A program made the translations under genes and the position numbers. Positions 33,434-42,272 of a stretch of DNA of 64,000 bases are shown here, one piece after another (the stretch's first letter is position 1; each line of letters begins with the position of its first letter). Source of the stretch: Bog-113 sp965226755 (GTDB taxonomy: Bacteria; Acidobacteriota; Terriglobia; Bryobacterales; Bryobacteraceae); NCBI GenBank assembly GCA_965226755.1, contig CBDDDT010000003.1, forward strand, positions 744,001-808,000, read 5' to 3'. Below the pieces are notes generated by a model. The model ran no database searches, was not told the DNA's origin, and saw only the letters and a list, made by a program, of their open reading frames with translations.

Positions 33434-34819
33434 ATGGAAAAGGTTTTTGGAATGGAAAAGCAGTTAAAGATCGCCGTGTTTATCGACTTCGACAACATCG
33501 AGATCGGAGTGAAGTCGACCCTGAACCGCGAGTTCGACGTGGCCGCGGTGTTAGAGGCCCTGAAGGAGCGCGGCGAGATCGTGACGAAGATCGCGTACGC
33601 GAACTGGGGACGGCAGGATGTATTCACGCGGCAGCTCTCGGAGCACGCGGTGCAGATGGTGCAGCGGGATCCCTCGCCGCGCGGAGACAAGAACGGGGCG
33701 GATATCAATCTGGCTCTGGACGCGCTGGAGATGGCGTTCACGCACGATCACATCAACGCGTTCGCGATCGTGAGCGGAGACAGCGACTTTATCGCGCTGG
33801 TGAATAAGCTCAAGCAGTACGACAAGACGATTTTCGTGGTGGGAGGCCGTGCGTTCACGAGCACCATTCTGCAGAAGAACTGCCACGAATTTATCAGCTA
33901 TGAAGGGTTGATGGACCCGGCGAGCCGGCCGCAAGCGCCGCCTCCGCAGCAGCAGCAACCGCATCATGAGCGGCGTGAAGACCGGCCGCAGCACGGGCCG
34001 CGACAGCAACACCAGCAGGACAAACAGAATCAGCCTCCGCAGCAGCGGCGTCCGGCGTTGGATCTGGGGCAGGCGATGCCGCTGGTGGAGCGCGCGCTGC
34101 AAGTGCTGGAGCGGCGGGAAGTGCGGCCGCAACTGGGGCTGCTGAAATCGACGATGCTGCAGCTGGATTCGAGCTTCAGTGAAAAGGCGTACGGGGCGAA
34201 CTCGTTCACCGATTTCGTGGAGAAGCTGCGGAAAGCGGATTATGTTCTGGTGACGGGCGGCGAAGGCCGTTACATGATCCAGCGGAGGCATTCGGCGGCG
34301 CCGGAAAAGACGGTGCGGCCGGAAGAGGGACTGCCGGTCCTGCGGGACGTGCTGGAGACGCACCGGCTGGAGATGGAGGACAGCGACGGAGCGCTGGCTT
34401 CGGACCTGGGCGAGTGGGTGCGGGAAGAGCAGCCGGATTTCGATTGGACGAAGTTCGGGTTCCAGGAGTTCGGGGAACTTTTGAACTTCGCGCAGGATAA
34501 GGGAGTGGTGCGGGTGCAACCGGATGAGGAGCGCGGCCTGGTGGTGCATCTGGGCGCGGAGTTTCATCCTCCGGCGTTGCCGGAACCGGCGCCCGAGCCG
34601 CTGCCGGATGAAGTTGAGGAAGAAGAAGAAAAGCAGCCAGTGGTGCCGGGCCAGCCAACCGCGCGCGGGACGCGAACCAAACGCGCGGCGACGCGAAAGG
34701 GTCCGGACGTGAACGGGAATACGACTTCGGCGCCGCCGCCGGTGAAGCGGGCGGCTCCCAAACGGACGGGAATCAAGCGGCCGCGCAAGACTCCGCCGCC
34801 TCCGGGCGTAATGCAGTAA
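33434..34819 (+). CDS. NYN-domain nuclease with two OST-HTH/LOTUS-like domains
   Basis: 461 residues. NYN (PIN-like) domain about 7-155: AVFIDFDNIEIG, the KNGADINLALDALEMAF segment and FAIVSGDSDFIALVNKL carry the acidic residues of the metal site. A Gln/Pro/Arg-rich linker (about 165-205) follows. Then two OST-HTH-like domains: LVERALQVLERREVRPQL (about 217-285) and VLRDVLETHRLEMEDSDG (about 297-375). The end is a Pro/Lys/Arg-rich tail. NYN proteins cut RNA and LOTUS domains bind RNA, so a role in RNA turnover is likely but the target is unknown. Two possible ATGs, 33434 and 33452. It lies 25 bases after the mutase subunit, without overlap. Confidence 0.87.
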   Translation: MEKVFGMEKQLKIAVFIDFDNIEIGVKSTLNREFDVAAVLEALKERGEIVTKIAYANWGRQDVFTRQLSEHAVQMVQRDPSPRGDKNGADINLALDALEMAFTHDHINAFAIVSGDSDFIALVNKLKQYDKTIFVVGGRAFTSTILQKNCHEFISYEGLMDPASRPQAPPPQQQQPHHERREDRPQHGPRQQHQQDKQNQPPQQRRPALDLGQAMPLVERALQVLERREVRPQLGLLKSTMLQLDSSFSEKAYGANSFTDFVEKLRKADYVLVTGGEGRYMIQRRHSAAPEKTVRPEEGLPVLRDVLETHRLEMEDSDGALASDLGEWVREEQPDFDWTKFGFQEFGELLNFAQDKGVVRVQPDEERGLVVHLGAEFHPPALPEPAPEPLPDEVEEEEEKQPVVPGQPTARGTRTKRAATRKGPDVNGNTTSAPPPVKRAAPKRTGIKRPRKTPPPPGVMQ

Positions 34820-35015
34820 GGGATGAAGCCGGGAGATTGATCGGTTTTGTACTATCCTTCCATCTTTCCCTTCATTGATTTGTAACGTCGTCACACAACT
34901 CCAGCGTCATTTCAGAGTTTGAAATAGTTTGAAGGAAGATGTCCCCGGACCAGTCGCTCGAAGACTGGATCTTGCTTCGGCATCTTTTCATTTCATCTGA
35001 AATCGGAGGCTGCTT
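34820..35015 (+). promoter_or_regulatory. leader with two ATTTCA..TGAAAT dyads upstream of the propeller gene
   Basis: This 196-base gap has two inverted repeats with the same arms: ATTTCA-5 bases-TGAAAT at 34909-34925 and ATTTCA-2 bases-TGAAAT at 34990-35003. The second ends one base before the GGAGG ribosome site. It may be an operator pair or a hairpin that affects translation. No promoter can be assigned with confidence. Confidence 0.35.
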
Positions 35016-37268
35016 TTGAAAGCAGGAGTGCGTCTTGTGGCGTTGGGAGCGTGGACCTTACTCACGCCGCTGAGCTGGGGGCAGGTGAGCGTGCTCACGG
35101 CGAACTATGACAACAACCGGACGAACGCGAACATGCTCGAAACCACTTTGACGGATTCGAACGTGAGAGAGACGCAGTTCGGGCGGCTATTCGCGATGCC
35201 AGTGGACGGGGCGGTTTATGCGCAGCCACTGTATGTTTATCAGCTGAACATCCCGGGAGCGGGGACGCACAACGTCGTGTTCGTGGCGACCATGCATGAT
35301 TCGGTGTACGCGTTTGACGCCGACGTGTGGAGCGGGCAGCCGCTTTGGCAAGTGAACCTGGGGACGTCCGTTCCTTCCGCCGAATACTATTTCAGCGACA
35401 TCTCGCCCGAGGTGGGCATTTTGGGGACGCCGGTGATCGACCCTGGAACACAGACGATGTATGTTGTTTCGGACCATTATGAGAGCGGGGTGTTTTCATA
35501 CCGGCTGCACGCGCTGAACATCGCGACAGGCGCGGAGCAGCAAGGCGGTCCAGTGACGATTCAGGCGGCGGTTCAGGGAACCGGCGATGCGAGCGTGAGC
35601 GGACAGGTGGCGTTCGACGCGTCGCAGCATCTGCAGCGACCGGGGCTGCTGCTAGCGAACGGGACCGTGTACATCGCGTTTGGCTCGCATGCGGATAGGT
35701 CGCCGTTCCACGGCTGGGTAATGGGGTACAGCGCGAGCAACATCAGCCAGCAAACGGGGGTGTTCTGCACGGCGCCGAACGGGTCGGAGGCAGCGGTATG
35801 GCAATCGGGACGGGGATTGGCGGCGGATGCGGACGGAAACGTGTACTTATCGACCGGGAACGGGAGTTTCGACGGCGTTTCGAGCTTTGGGGAGTCGATT
35901 CTCAAGCTAACGCCCGGGCTGGAATTGGCGGATTGGTTTACGCCGGATTCGTGGCTGGATTTGAACGCGGTGGACCACGACCTGGGATCGGCGGGAGTGG
36001 CGCTGTTTCCAGGAATCGCGCAGATCATCGGGGGCGGCAAGGACGGCGAAATGTACGTGGTTCCAACGAGCCAACTGGGGCACACGGAGGCGGGAAACCA
36101 GCAGGTGAAGCAGCAGTTCGCGGCCGGGAGCAATGGCATATTCTCGATGGCGCTGTGGAGCGGACAACTGGGTCCGATGCTGTTCGTGCAAAACAACATT
36201 TATGCATTGGAGGGTTACCAGTCGCGGAACGGAGCTTTCGAGACCAACGCGTCTCTGATTTCGGGGATGACGACGGGGACGACATACGAAGGGATTTCGG
36301 TGTCGTCAAGCGGGTCGAAGGAAGGCACGGGGATCGTGTGGGTGACGATGGCGCCGGGTTATGGATTGACGCAGCCCGGAGAGCTGGCGGCCTTTGAAGC
36401 GACCGACCTGACGACCGAGCTGTGGGACAGCAGCGCGAACCCGAACGATAACCCCGGATATTTTACGAAGTTCACGGCGCCCATGGTGGCGAACGGCAAG
36501 GTGTATGTGCCGACGCTCTCGAACCAAGTGGTGGCGTACGGACTGCAGAGCGGGCTTCCCGTGCCTCAGGTGACGGCGGTGACGAACGCTGCAAGTTACG
36601 CGGCGACGGGGATATCGCCGGGAGAGATCGTGACCGTGTTCGGCGTGGGTCTGGGACCGGCGCAACTGGAGGAACAGGTTCCGAGCGCGGGCGCATTTGG
36701 AGCGGATGACGACAATACGCAGGTGTTTTTCAACGGCATCCCGGCGCCGCTGATTTATAGCTCGTCCACGTCGGTAAGCGCAGTCGTGCCGTTCGGAATA
36801 TCAGGTTCAACGGCGCAGGTGGTGGTGAGTTATCAGGATCAGCAATCGGCGCCTTTCTCGGTGAACGTGGCGGCGGCGACACCGGGATTATTTTCGCTGG
36901 ACGCGAGCGGCACGGGACCCGGCGCGTTTCTGAATCAGGACCTCACGGTGAATTCGGCGAGCCGTCCGGCGACGCGGGGCCAGGTGCTGGTGCTTTATGG
37001 GACCGGGAATGGATTGCTGGCTCCGGTGCCGGCGGATGGCGCGATCGTGACGGTTCCGCCGCCGGTGGCGACGCAGACGGTTGCCGCGACGGTGGGCGGC
37101 ATTGCGGCGACGGTGCTTTACGCGGGCGCGGCGCCGGGTTCCGTCGCGGGATTGATCCAGGTGAATGTGCTGGTCCCGGATGGGGTTACGCCGGGGACGA
37201 GCGTTCCGGTGACGCTGCAAGTGGGCGACGCAGTTTCGCAGGACGGGGTGACCGCGGCGATCCAGTGA
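35016..37268 (+). CDS. secreted beta-propeller protein with Solibacter C-terminal domain
   Basis: 750 residues. TTG start at 35016 supported by GGAGG 6 bases upstream and a good signal peptide ending in LSWGQ. Residues about 25-510 form PQQ-like propeller repeats (VFVATMHDSVYAFDADVWSG, then VYLSTGNGSFDGV and a MYVVPTSQ strand), with no heme or clear PQQ ligands. The C-terminal 230 residues are the TIGR03437-like domain: VTNAASYAATGISPGEIVTV and VLYGTGNGLLAPVP, then GSVAGLIQVNVLVPDGVTP. This domain is nearly confined to Solibacter relatives and supports the taxonomic call. Function is not known; probably cell-surface or secreted. Confidence 0.88.
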   Translation: MKAGVRLVALGAWTLLTPLSWGQVSVLTANYDNNRTNANMLETTLTDSNVRETQFGRLFAMPVDGAVYAQPLYVYQLNIPGAGTHNVVFVATMHDSVYAFDADVWSGQPLWQVNLGTSVPSAEYYFSDISPEVGILGTPVIDPGTQTMYVVSDHYESGVFSYRLHALNIATGAEQQGGPVTIQAAVQGTGDASVSGQVAFDASQHLQRPGLLLANGTVYIAFGSHADRSPFHGWVMGYSASNISQQTGVFCTAPNGSEAAVWQSGRGLAADADGNVYLSTGNGSFDGVSSFGESILKLTPGLELADWFTPDSWLDLNAVDHDLGSAGVALFPGIAQIIGGGKDGEMYVVPTSQLGHTEAGNQQVKQQFAAGSNGIFSMALWSGQLGPMLFVQNNIYALEGYQSRNGAFETNASLISGMTTGTTYEGISVSSSGSKEGTGIVWVTMAPGYGLTQPGELAAFEATDLTTELWDSSANPNDNPGYFTKFTAPMVANGKVYVPTLSNQVVAYGLQSGLPVPQVTAVTNAASYAATGISPGEIVTVFGVGLGPAQLEEQVPSAGAFGADDDNTQVFFNGIPAPLIYSSSTSVSAVVPFGISGSTAQVVVSYQDQQSAPFSVNVAAATPGLFSLDASGTGPGAFLNQDLTVNSASRPATRGQVLVLYGTGNGLLAPVPADGAIVTVPPPVATQTVAATVGGIAATVLYAGAAPGSVAGLIQVNVLVPDGVTPGTSVPVTLQVGDAVSQDGVTAAIQ

Positions 37269-37277
37269 GAGGGAAGG

Positions 37278-37619
37278 TCAGTAGGCGATGAGCCAGCGCA
37301 GCAGCCACTGAACGACGGTGAGAAGGATCGCGCCGAAAAAGGCGGGCAAGAAACCGAGGACGCGAAATCCGGGAACGAGAGCGGCGGCGAGTTTCAACAT
37401 CAGCGCATTGATGACGAGCCAGAAGAGTCCCAGCGTGAGGATGATGAGCGGGATGCTGATGAGCTTGAGGAGGACACCGATGGTGGCGCTGACGAGGCCG
37501 TACACCAAGGCGGCGACGAGCGCGGTGAGGAAACCGTCGATCTGGATGCCGCGAATTAAATTGGCGACGATCAGCAGGCTTACGCCGCTGACGAGCCAGT
37601 TGATAAGCAGATAACGCAA
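37278..37619 (-). CDS. phage-holin-4-like small membrane protein
   Basis: 113 residues with four hydrophobic segments (about 4-25, 30-47, 50-75 and 85-108). The pattern LLINWLVSGVSLLIVANLI, then GFLTALVAALVYGLVSATIG and FWLVINALMLKLAAALVPGF, matches the PF04020-type holin-like family that is widespread in bacterial chromosomes and not tied to phage lysis. Function unknown. It converges on the propeller gene with a 9-base gap. Confidence 0.9.
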   Translation of the reverse strand: MRYLLINWLVSGVSLLIVANLIRGIQIDGFLTALVAALVYGLVSATIGVLLKLISIPLIILTLGLFWLVINALMLKLAAALVPGFRVLGFLPAFFGAILLTVVQWLLRWLIAY

Positions 37620-37788
37620 GGGAAAATTTTAGCAGGAAATCGGGATGCGCGGCAGGGAACTTACAACGCGCCTTCGTACTTTACGGCACTGGATATTTGC
37701 CGGGAAATTAGTAACGGCGCACATCTAGTGTCATAACAGATTCGTAGGTTAAAGCGAAAGCAGAGGGCGGAGTAAGTCTTTCATGCGG

Positions 37789-37810
37789 GCTGGCGGTTCG
37801 ATCCGCTAGC
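37789..37810 (+). promoter_or_regulatory. stem-loop in the leader of the ferritin-like gene
   Basis: GCTGGCGG pairs with CCGCTAGC (8 pairs, one G-U) around a TTCGAT loop. It lies 29 bases before the ATG and 13 bases before the A-rich stretch that leads into the AAAAAGG ribosome site. Possible translation control; no family match. Confidence 0.4.
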
Positions 37811-37838
37811 ATTTGACTTCTCCAGAAAAAGGACGGAA

Positions 37839-38972
37839 ATGGCCGAACACGATATTTTGAAAGAAGTTATTTCACAGGCGCCGAACCGCCGGAAGTTTGT
37901 CCGGAACCTCGGGCTGGCAGGCGCGGCTTTGGGGATAGGAAGCGCGGTGAAGGTGGCGAAGGCGCAATCCACCTCGGCGCCGAACGATTTCGACATCTTG
38001 AACTTTGCATTAAACCTGGAGTATCTGGAAGCGGAATTTTATACGGTCGCGACCACCGGGATGACGATCGATCAGCTCGGTTATACGGTGACAGGGGCGG
38101 GAACGTCGGGGTCGGTCACGGGGGGCGCAGCGGTGGCTTTCGCCGCGTCGGACGCGGTGACGCAAGCAATTGCGCTGGAGATCGCGCAGGACGAGCGGAC
38201 GCACGTCGCGCTGCTGCAGAGCGCGATCGCCAGCTACGGCGGCCAGGCAATCGCCCGGCCGGCGATCAATCTGAACGCGCTCGGATTCGGGTTCGGCAGC
38301 GTCAGCGATTTTCTGAAGCTGGCGCGGATCTTCGAGGATATCGGCGTAACGGCTTACGGCGGAGCGGCGCCTTTGATTTCGAACAGCGCCATTCTGGGCA
38401 CGGCGGCGCGCATTCTGGCCGCGGAAGCGGAGCACGTAGCGGCTTTACGGCTACTGATCGCGCAGCAGGCGATCCCGACGACGGCTTTGGACGGCGCGGA
38501 CATCATACCGCCGCCTTCCGGGACGCAGTATTTCTCGCTGAACAGCAGCGCTCTTTCGGAGATCCGGACACCAGGTCAGGTGCTGTACCTGGCATTCGAC
38601 GCGCCTAGCGCCACATCGGGCGGGTTCTTCCCCTCCGGCGTGAACGGGACGTTGAACACGTCGGATGCGACGCCGGCCGTTTATGACGGGACGGTGTTCA
38701 CGGCGACTCCGAATCCGGTTACGGCGGCTGCCGGGCAGGACGGGGTGACGACGCTTACGTGGAGCGCGCCGACAGCGACGGTGATCCAGATTCACGTGGG
38801 TAGCCCGACCGGGCCGTTGTTCACCGACAATATCGCGTCGGGTTCCATGGCGACGGGCGCATGGGTCACCAACGGGATGGTGTTCTATCTCCAGGATGTG
38901 ACCAACGGCAAGGCGCTGACGCAGGCGAATACGCTGGCGACATTAACCGTCACCGTAACGACAAGCGTTTAG
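37839..38972 (+). CDS. exported ferritin-like protein with a C-terminal beta domain
   Basis: 377 residues. A Tat-like leader is visible: NRRKFVRNLGLAGAALGIGS. The ferritin-like helical domain follows (about 50-215): FALNLEYLEAEFYTVAT, IALEIAQDERTHVALLQSAI, LKLARIFEDIGVTAYGGAAP and ILAAEAEHVAALRLLIAQQ supply the Glu and ExxH residues of the di-iron fold. Residues about 285-377 form a beta-rich domain (TPNPVTAAAG, LTWSAPTATVIQIHVGSP) common in acidobacterial exported proteins. The family includes desiccation-related proteins. ATG has AAAAAGGACGG upstream. A terminator follows. Confidence 0.85.
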   Translation: MAEHDILKEVISQAPNRRKFVRNLGLAGAALGIGSAVKVAKAQSTSAPNDFDILNFALNLEYLEAEFYTVATTGMTIDQLGYTVTGAGTSGSVTGGAAVAFAASDAVTQAIALEIAQDERTHVALLQSAIASYGGQAIARPAINLNALGFGFGSVSDFLKLARIFEDIGVTAYGGAAPLISNSAILGTAARILAAEAEHVAALRLLIAQQAIPTTALDGADIIPPPSGTQYFSLNSSALSEIRTPGQVLYLAFDAPSATSGGFFPSGVNGTLNTSDATPAVYDGTVFTATPNPVTAAAGQDGVTTLTWSAPTATVIQIHVGSPTGPLFTDNIASGSMATGAWVTNGMVFYLQDVTNGKALTQANTLATLTVTVTTSV

Positions 38973-38995
38973 GATCGCCGACTGGCGTGGAACAA

Positions 38996-39037
38996 GACCG
39001 GCGGGGACGTTTCGATGTCCTCGCCGGTTTTCCTTTT
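38996..39037 (+). terminator. rho-independent terminator after the ferritin-like gene
   Basis: ACCGGCGGGGAC pairs with GTCCTCGCCGGT (12 pairs, one G-U) around a short loop (about GTTTCGAT), and is followed by TTTTCCTTTTT. It begins 24 bases after the stop codon at 38972, so its position fits the end of this transcript. Confidence 0.85.
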
Positions 39038-39061
39038 TGGGGAGATGTGTCGCGGTACAAC

Positions 39062-40627
39062 ATGCAAAAGATGGATTATCAGACGCGTCTTGCAGCCGAA
39101 ACAGCGATCTATAGAAACTGCACTGATGTTCATGCGTTGCCGGACATTTTTCATTACTGGTCCGACACGTACGTTCGCCCGAAGCTGAAGCGGGCCGGTT
39201 TCGAAAGTCCGGAAGAATTGTTTGCGCAGGAACTCGGGAAGCAGTGTGCCGCCGACCGGGACGGATTGAAGCGATTCGCCAGCATTGGCGCGGGAAACTG
39301 CGATCTTGAAGTGGGTCTTTGCCGGCATCTGCTGGCCGCCGGGCACGACAAGTTCACGATCGAGTGTCTGGAGTTGAACGCCGCGATGTTGCAGCGCGGA
39401 CGGGCGGCCGCCGCGCATTTCGGCGTTTCGGAATATCTGGTGTTTACGGAGGGCGACGCCAACCACTGGAACCCCAGCGAGGAGTATGACGCGGCGATCG
39501 CGAATCAATCCCTGCATCATGTCACGGAGCTGGAACACCTTTTCGAACAGGTCCGGAGGTCGTTGAAGCCGAAGGGGGCGTTTGCGATATCGGACATGAT
39601 CGGACGAAATGGTCACCAGCGGTGGCCGGAGGCGCTCGCGATCGTCCACGAGTTCTGGCGGAAGCTGCCGCCTTCCTATCGGTTCAACACGCGGCTGGAA
39701 CGGTACGAGGAACTTTACGAGAACTTCGATTGCTCGGTGGAAGGCTTTGAAGGGATCCGTTCGCAAGATGTTCTTCCGCTGCTGCTGGAGCGGTTTCAAT
39801 TTCGGCGATTCGTGGCGTTTGGAAATGTGATCGATCCTTTTGTGGATCGCGCTTTCGGATTTCACTTCGATGCCGGCGCGGCGTGGGATCGGACTTTTAT
39901 CGACGGCGTGCATGGGCGGGACGAGGAAGAGCTGCGGGCGGGGAGCATCAAACCGACGCACATGGCGGCGGTGGTAGGGAAAGGCGCGGGCGAGCAGATG
40001 CCGGACGGAATGGATCCGCGAAGCTGCGTGCGGGCGCCGGATGCAACCGCGAGAAGCGTTCCGGCGAGTTCGAGAGGCGCTTATTGCTGGGGGAGCTGGC
40101 CGCAGAGTTCCCAGAAAGAACTGGAGACGGCTTGCGCGCGGCTGCAGGAAACGCAAGATCGTTTAGCCGCGGAGCAGAAGCGGCTGCAGGAAACGGGCTG
40201 GCGATTGGAGGAGCGGACGCATTATGCCGCGGAGTTGGAATTGGAGCTGGCGCGGCGAACGGCGTGGGCGCGGGGGCTCGAGGAGGAAGCGGCGCGACGG
40301 ACCGAGTGGGCGCGGGAACTGGAACGCGAAGTCGAGGAACGGACGGAGTGGGCGCGAAGCCTGGAGCGGGATGGGCAGGAGCGGGCGGATCGAAACAGGG
40401 AACTCGAGCGGGAGTTGAACGCGCGGGCCGAATGGGCGTGGGGGCTGGAGCGGGAGTTGAGAGAGCGCACGGAGTGGGCGCGGCGCCTGGAAGAAGAAGC
40501 GCGCCAGGAACGGTCGCGCGCGGATGGTCTGGAAGCTGAGCTGCGCGGGTATGTGCGGCGTCCGTGGCGATTTGCGGCGCGGCTCGGCAGGGCGGCGTGG
40601 AATCGAATTCGCAAAGGGCGGCGATAA
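39062..40627 (+). CDS. SAM-dependent methyltransferase with a repeat coiled-coil tail
   Basis: 521 residues from the ATG at 39062 (ATG 39071 is also possible; the frame runs back over the terminator without support). Methyltransferase domain about 40-290: FASIGAGNCDLEVGLCRHL (SAM motif I), FTIECLELNAAML (motif II) and AAIANQSLHHVTELEHLF. After a divergent linker comes a charged helical tail (about 355-500) with eight consecutive 14-residue units of the type RTEWARxLExExxE (about 384-495), then a basic end (RPWRFAARLGRAAWNRIRK). The tail is predicted to form a long coiled coil. Similar methyltransferases occur in glycan clusters, but the substrate here is unknown. Confidence 0.82.
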   Translation: MQKMDYQTRLAAETAIYRNCTDVHALPDIFHYWSDTYVRPKLKRAGFESPEELFAQELGKQCAADRDGLKRFASIGAGNCDLEVGLCRHLLAAGHDKFTIECLELNAAMLQRGRAAAAHFGVSEYLVFTEGDANHWNPSEEYDAAIANQSLHHVTELEHLFEQVRRSLKPKGAFAISDMIGRNGHQRWPEALAIVHEFWRKLPPSYRFNTRLERYEELYENFDCSVEGFEGIRSQDVLPLLLERFQFRRFVAFGNVIDPFVDRAFGFHFDAGAAWDRTFIDGVHGRDEEELRAGSIKPTHMAAVVGKGAGEQMPDGMDPRSCVRAPDATARSVPASSRGAYCWGSWPQSSQKELETACARLQETQDRLAAEQKRLQETGWRLEERTHYAAELELELARRTAWARGLEEEAARRTEWARELEREVEERTEWARSLERDGQERADRNRELERELNARAEWAWGLERELRERTEWARRLEEEARQERSRADGLEAELRGYVRRPWRFAARLGRAAWNRIRKGRR

Positions 40628-40635
40628 TTGGAGGC

Positions 40636-41343
40636 ATGCCGAGCCTGTACGCCGGATCTTCCGGCTTCGCGTATGCTTCGTGGAAGCCGCATTTCTACCC
40701 GGAGAAGCTGCCCGCGAAGCAGTTTCTGCCGCACTATAGCGGGCGGCTGAATGCGGTGGAGATCAACTACACGTTCCGGCGTTTGCCCTCGGCGACGACG
40801 CTGGAGAATTGGGTGAAATCGACGCCAGCGGGATTCACGTTCGCGGTGAAGGCGAATATGCGGATCACGCACATCCTGAAGCTAAAGAATGCGCGGGAGG
40901 CGACGGAGCTTTTTCTGAAGGCGATCGATCCCTTGCGAGCGGCGCGGCGATTGGGACCGATCCTGTTCCAATTGGGACCGGGCTTTAAGTGCGATGCGGC
41001 CGTGTTGAAGGAGTTTTTGGAACTGCTGCCTTCCGATTACCGATACGCCTTTGAGTTCCGGCATGCTTCATGGCTGGTGGACGAGACGTATGCGGCGCTG
41101 GAGAAATACAACGCGGCGCTCTGCCTGGCGGAATCGGAGAAGCTGGAGATACCGAAGGTGGTGACGGCGAATTTTCTGTACAGCCGACTGCGCAAAGCGG
41201 AGTATTCGAAAGAGACACTGGCCGGGATCGAGCAACAGACGCGCGAGAATCTGGCCGGGGGCCGCGATGTTTTCGTCTTCTTCAAACATGAAGAAGATCC
41301 GCATGGGGCGCTTTACGCGGAGGATCTGCTGGCGCGCTTTTGA
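40636..41343 (+). CDS. DUF72 (YecE-like) protein
   Basis: 235 residues from the ATG at 40636. The family start is YAGSSGFAYASWKPHFYPEKLP. Other typical stretches: VEINYTFRRLPSATTLENW, FTFAVKANMRITH, GPILFQLGPGF and AFEFRHASWL, ending VFVFFKHEEDPHGALYAEDL. DUF72 is a TIM-barrel family of unknown activity, often near DNA-repair genes, and here its end overlaps ku by 31 bases in convergent orientation. The ribosome site GGAGG lies unusually close (one base) to the ATG. Confidence 0.9.
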   Translation: MPSLYAGSSGFAYASWKPHFYPEKLPAKQFLPHYSGRLNAVEINYTFRRLPSATTLENWVKSTPAGFTFAVKANMRITHILKLKNAREATELFLKAIDPLRAARRLGPILFQLGPGFKCDAAVLKEFLELLPSDYRYAFEFRHASWLVDETYAALEKYNAALCLAESEKLEIPKVVTANFLYSRLRKAEYSKETLAGIEQQTRENLAGGRDVFVFFKHEEDPHGALYAEDLLARF

Positions 41344-42185
41344 CCGGCGCGTTTTTTGACGGCCACGGGCTGGGATTCTTCCTCTTCCGTCTCCGAAGTG
41401 GCGGCCTCGGCGCGCTTGACGGGCTTCTTCTGCTCCAGGCTCTTGCGTAAGGCTTCCATGATGTCGATCACGGGGGCGACGTGATGGGCCGGCGTCTCGA
41501 CGACTTTATGGCCCTCGATTTTGGCCTGGATCATTTTGTCGAGGTTGGCGCGATAGGTGTCGTGATACTTTTCCGGTTCGAACTCGGCCGCGAGGGAATC
41601 GATGAGCGTGCGGGCGAGCTGGAGCTCCTTTTCCTTGATGACGGTGGTGTCGGTGCGGAACTCGTCGGCGGCGCGGATTTCGCTGCGGTAGTACATGGTG
41701 TGCAGGACCATGCCGGTGTGGGCGGGGCGGAGCACGACGATGTGTTCCTTGTTGTGCATGGCGACCTTGGCGATGCCGAAGTAGCCGGTCTCTTTGAGAG
41801 CTTCGAAGAGCAACGCGTAGGGCTTTTCGCCGCCTTCATCGGGGGCGATGTAGTAGGAGCTTTCGAGATAGACGGAATCGACCTGGGAGGATTTCACGAA
41901 CTCCAGGATTTCCATGACCTTGGCGGTTTTGGGGGCGACTTTGCGGATCTCTTCATCGTCGATGACGACGTAACGATCCTTCTCATACTCATAGCCTTTG
42001 ACGATTTCGCTGCGGGGGATGGGCTTGTCTTCCTTCTGGCAGAAGGTGACGAGCTTGATGCGGGAACCGTCGGGCTTGTGGAGCTGGTTGAAGCTGATGG
42101 ACTCGCCGCGGGCCGCTACGGAAAGGTGGACGGGGAAGGAGACGAGACCGAAGGCCAGATGACCTTTCCAAACGCTGCCTGGCAT
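41313..42185 (-). CDS. ku: bacterial Ku, non-homologous end joining
   Basis: 290 residues. Starts MPGSVWKGHLAFGLVSFPVHL, the standard bacterial Ku opening. The core (about 10-250) contains KPIPRSEIVKGYEYEKDRYVV, the YYIAPDEGGEKPYALLFEAL segment and KYHDTYRANLDKMIQAKIEG. The C-terminal 35 residues are Lys/Glu-rich, the usual extended tail that contacts LigD or DNA. Ku forms a homodimer that binds broken DNA ends and recruits LigD. It is divergent from ligD with an 87-base AT-rich gap that probably holds both promoters. Confidence 0.96.
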   Translation of the reverse strand: MPGSVWKGHLAFGLVSFPVHLSVAARGESISFNQLHKPDGSRIKLVTFCQKEDKPIPRSEIVKGYEYEKDRYVVIDDEEIRKVAPKTAKVMEILEFVKSSQVDSVYLESSYYIAPDEGGEKPYALLFEALKETGYFGIAKVAMHNKEHIVVLRPAHTGMVLHTMYYRSEIRAADEFRTDTTVIKEKELQLARTLIDSLAAEFEPEKYHDTYRANLDKMIQAKIEGHKVVETPAHHVAPVIDIMEALRKSLEQKKPVKRAEAATSETEEEESQPVAVKKRAGQKRASRSSA

Positions 42186-42272
42186 GTGTGTATCCTCACT
42201 GGAGCCCGGAAGGGGCGAAATCGCTGTAACTCTAAACCTATATCATTTAAGCAAGAACATTTCCATACTTTT

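Noticed and set aside
37791..37810. A T-arm-like GGTTCGATCC sequence suggesting a tRNA
   Set aside because: No acceptor stem, D-arm or anticodon arm upstream; it is a simple hairpin in a leader.
41481..42272. 264-codon N-terminal extension of LigD
   Set aside because: It is antisense to ku and has acidic, repetitive composition typical of shadow frames. Family start MSLKEYQ-type at 42273 fits.
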